A stretch of DNA of 5,345 bases from an uncultured Solirubrobacterales bacterium. GTDB taxonomy: Bacteria; Actinomycetota; Thermoleophilia; Solirubrobacterales; Solirubrobacteraceae. Shown piece after piece: positions 4,696 through 5,345 of the stretch. How positions within the stretch are numbered: position 1 is the first letter of the stretch; each line of letters begins with the position of its first letter. The stretch is from assembly GCA_903830015.1 (NCBI GenBank), contig CAIKSH010000024.1, forward strand, positions 1-5,345. Reading direction: 5' to 3'. A program made the position numbers and the translations under genes. The notes beneath the pieces were generated by a model. That model saw only the letters and a list, made by a program, of their open reading frames with translations. It was not told the DNA's origin and did no database searches.

Positions 4696-5147
4696 TTGTC
4701 GGAGCCCATCCGGTCCCAGAGATAGAGCTCGAGGCACTCCTCGGCGAGCTCGGCACAGCGCTCGCGCTTGAGGTGCGGGAGGACGGTCTCCAGGGCCTGC
4801 TCCTCCGAGACGCCGGCCTCGAAGGCCTCTTCCCCGCGGAAGCCGGCGGCGATCTTGAGCGCCTCCCGGCGGTGCTCGCCGAGCGAGCCGAAGACGCCGA
4901 CGAGGAAGTCGCGGTTGGCCACCGGGTGGCCGACCTCGAGCGAAGCGTGCCAGGCGGCGAGCATCGAGAGGTCGTGCTCGTCGAGGTCGGCGATCGCCCG
5001 GCAGTAGTGGGCTTCCAGCTCCTTCTCGGGGATTCCGTCGACCCAGGCCCGGACGAGCTCCCCGAGGATCTGCCGGCGCGCGTCGCGGCCGACCGACTCG
5101 GCGATTACCCGAATCGCGTCCTGGGGTTCAATAAAGCAGAGAGACAA
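4692..5147 (-). CDS. Unrecognised small helical acidic protein
   Basis: I do not recognise this family. The 151-residue product starts MSLCFIEPQDAIRVIAES and is predicted all-alpha, with no signal peptide or membrane span, so it is probably cytoplasmic. It is rich in Glu, Ala and Leu, with four cysteines (C4, C49, C131, C138) and clustered histidines (H47, H58, H67, H74, H92, H125). Segments EAHYCRAIADLDEHD (45-59) and AAWHASLEVGHP (64-75) could bind a metal, but no known ligand pattern is complete. The C-terminal helix contains RCAELAEECLEL (130-141). The reading frame is supported by codon bias and by a strong GGAGGTG. That sequence overlaps the GTG at 5153 but lies 5 nt from the TTG at 5147, so TTG is the preferred start; using GTG would add two residues. 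The stop overlaps the fxsA stop by one CTAG, and a partial gene lies upstream on the same strand. Confidence 0.8.
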   Translation of the reverse strand: MSLCFIEPQDAIRVIAESVGRDARRQILGELVRAWVDGIPEKELEAHYCRAIADLDEHDLSMLAAWHASLEVGHPVANRDFLVGVFGSLGEHRREALKIAAGFRGEEAFEAGVSEEQALETVLPHLKRERCAELAEECLELYLWDRMGSDN

Positions 5148-5150
5148 CGG

Positions 5151-5157
5151 CACCTCC
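5151..5157 (-). promoter_or_regulatory. Shine-Dalgarno GGAGGTG that decides a TTG start
   Basis: On the minus strand, GGAGGTG (5157-5151) is the best ribosome-binding site in the window. The in-frame GTG at 5153-5151 is part of it and so cannot be well used as its start. TTG at 5147-5145 lies 5 nt after GGAGG. This gene is clearly leadered, unlike several neighbours. Confidence 0.7.
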
Positions 5158-5186
5158 GGGAGGGAGAGGTTCAGCGATCGCGCGGG

Positions 5187-5192
5187 ACGCTA
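5187..5192 (-). promoter_or_regulatory. Weak candidate -10 box (TAGCGT) for the gene at 4692-5147
   Basis: TAGCGT on the minus strand (5192-5187) fits TANNNT and would start a transcript near 5180, with a leader of about 33 nt containing the GGAGGTG. No -35 match is visible about 17 bp upstream. Read-through from the upstream gene is an alternative. Confidence 0.2.
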
Positions 5193-5211
5193 CGCGCCGC
5201 TGCGGACGGCA

Positions 5212-5228
5212 CCGGCCGACCCGGCCGG
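5212..5228 (-). terminator. GC hairpin after the right-edge gene, possible terminator without a U-tract
   Basis: On the minus strand, CCGGCCG (5228-5222) pairs with CGGCCGG (5218-5212) around a GGT loop, starting 5 nt after the TAG at 5236-5234. No T-run follows, so it is at best a weak or factor-assisted terminator. Confidence 0.3.
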
Positions 5229-5233
5229 CCTGC

Positions 5234-5345
5234 CTACTCGAGCCCGAACTCCGGGGCCGGGTCGGCCGCCGGGGCGGCTTCGGCGGGCGGCGCAGCCGGG
5301 GCGGCCGGAGCGGCGGACTCCTGCGGAGCCGGCGCCTCGGAGGCC
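5234..5345 (-). CDS. C-terminal Ala/Pro-rich tail of an unidentified protein, cut by right edge
   Basis: The last 36 codons before TAG (5236-5234) read as an Ala/Pro/Glu-rich low-complexity tail, including repeated AAPAAP-like units, and end in PEFGLE. The body of the protein lies beyond the right edge. Such disordered tails occur on many actinobacterial proteins, including ribosomal and translation factors, so the family cannot be named. The frame is favoured over its alternatives because it gives typical tail composition, a stop, and a gap before the next minus-strand gene. GC-rich DNA also leaves other frames open, so this is a moderate call. Confidence 0.5.
   Translation of the reverse strand, partial: ASEAPAPQESAAPAAPAAPPAEAAPAADPAPEFGLE

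Noticed and set aside
1..5345. Defence system, mobile element, CRISPR array or biosynthetic cluster
   Set aside because: No transposase, integrase, nuclease, toxin-antitoxin pair, spaced repeats or synthase modules are visible. FxsA is linked to phage exclusion only through overexpression studies and is widespread as a housekeeping gene.

Overview
The window is GC-rich (roughly 70%), densely coded chromosomal DNA. It looks actinobacterial, most likely class Thermoleophilia (Solirubrobacterales or a relative). This placement is an inference from high GC, a typical IspH N-terminus, a WS/DGAT wax-ester/triacylglycerol synthase, an actinobacterial-type FxsA tail, a GTYKG-type secreted protein, and TANNNT -10 boxes sitting just in front of start codons. 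No tRNA, rRNA, CRISPR array, insertion sequence or phage gene is visible.

Layout. Positions 1-1491 hold a minus-strand pair: a membrane-anchored M28 metallopeptidase (490-1491) followed 21 nt downstream by the N-terminal half of ispH (1-468, cut by the left edge). An 85-bp divergent region (1492-1576) carries two abutting perfect 10-bp palindromes and the likely start signals of both flanking genes. The plus-strand WS/DGAT acyltransferase (1577-3001) follows. It converges, with a 13-bp gap, on a minus-strand MIP18/SufT-type iron-sulfur assembly protein (3015-3311). A compact 51-bp divergent region (3312-3362) then separates that gene from a plus-strand secreted beta-rich protein (3363-4037), which is followed by two UUCG-capped hairpins, the second a convincing intrinsic terminator. 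The plus-strand membrane protein FxsA (4162-4695) converges on an unrecognised helical minus-strand protein (4692-5147); their stop codons share one palindromic CTAG. The right edge holds the Ala/Pro-rich C-terminal tail of another minus-strand gene (5234-5345).

How it fits together. This looks like housekeeping and envelope/lipid territory rather than one dedicated system: isoprenoid precursor synthesis (IspH, an Fe-S enzyme), Fe-S assembly (MIP18 family), neutral lipid storage (WS/DGAT), a surface peptidase, a secreted protein and FxsA. Apart from M28-ispH, the genes appear to be single transcription units in alternating orientation.

The most interesting signals are regulatory. Three genes have a TANNNT box exactly 6 nt before ATG, as expected for leaderless mRNAs, while the unknown gene at 4692-5147 instead has a strong Shine-Dalgarno sequence that selects a TTG start. 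The paired palindromes before the WS/DGAT gene look like an operator. I found no convincing evidence of a large novel system. The two proteins of unknown function (3363-4037 and 4692-5147) are the best candidates for undescribed biology.
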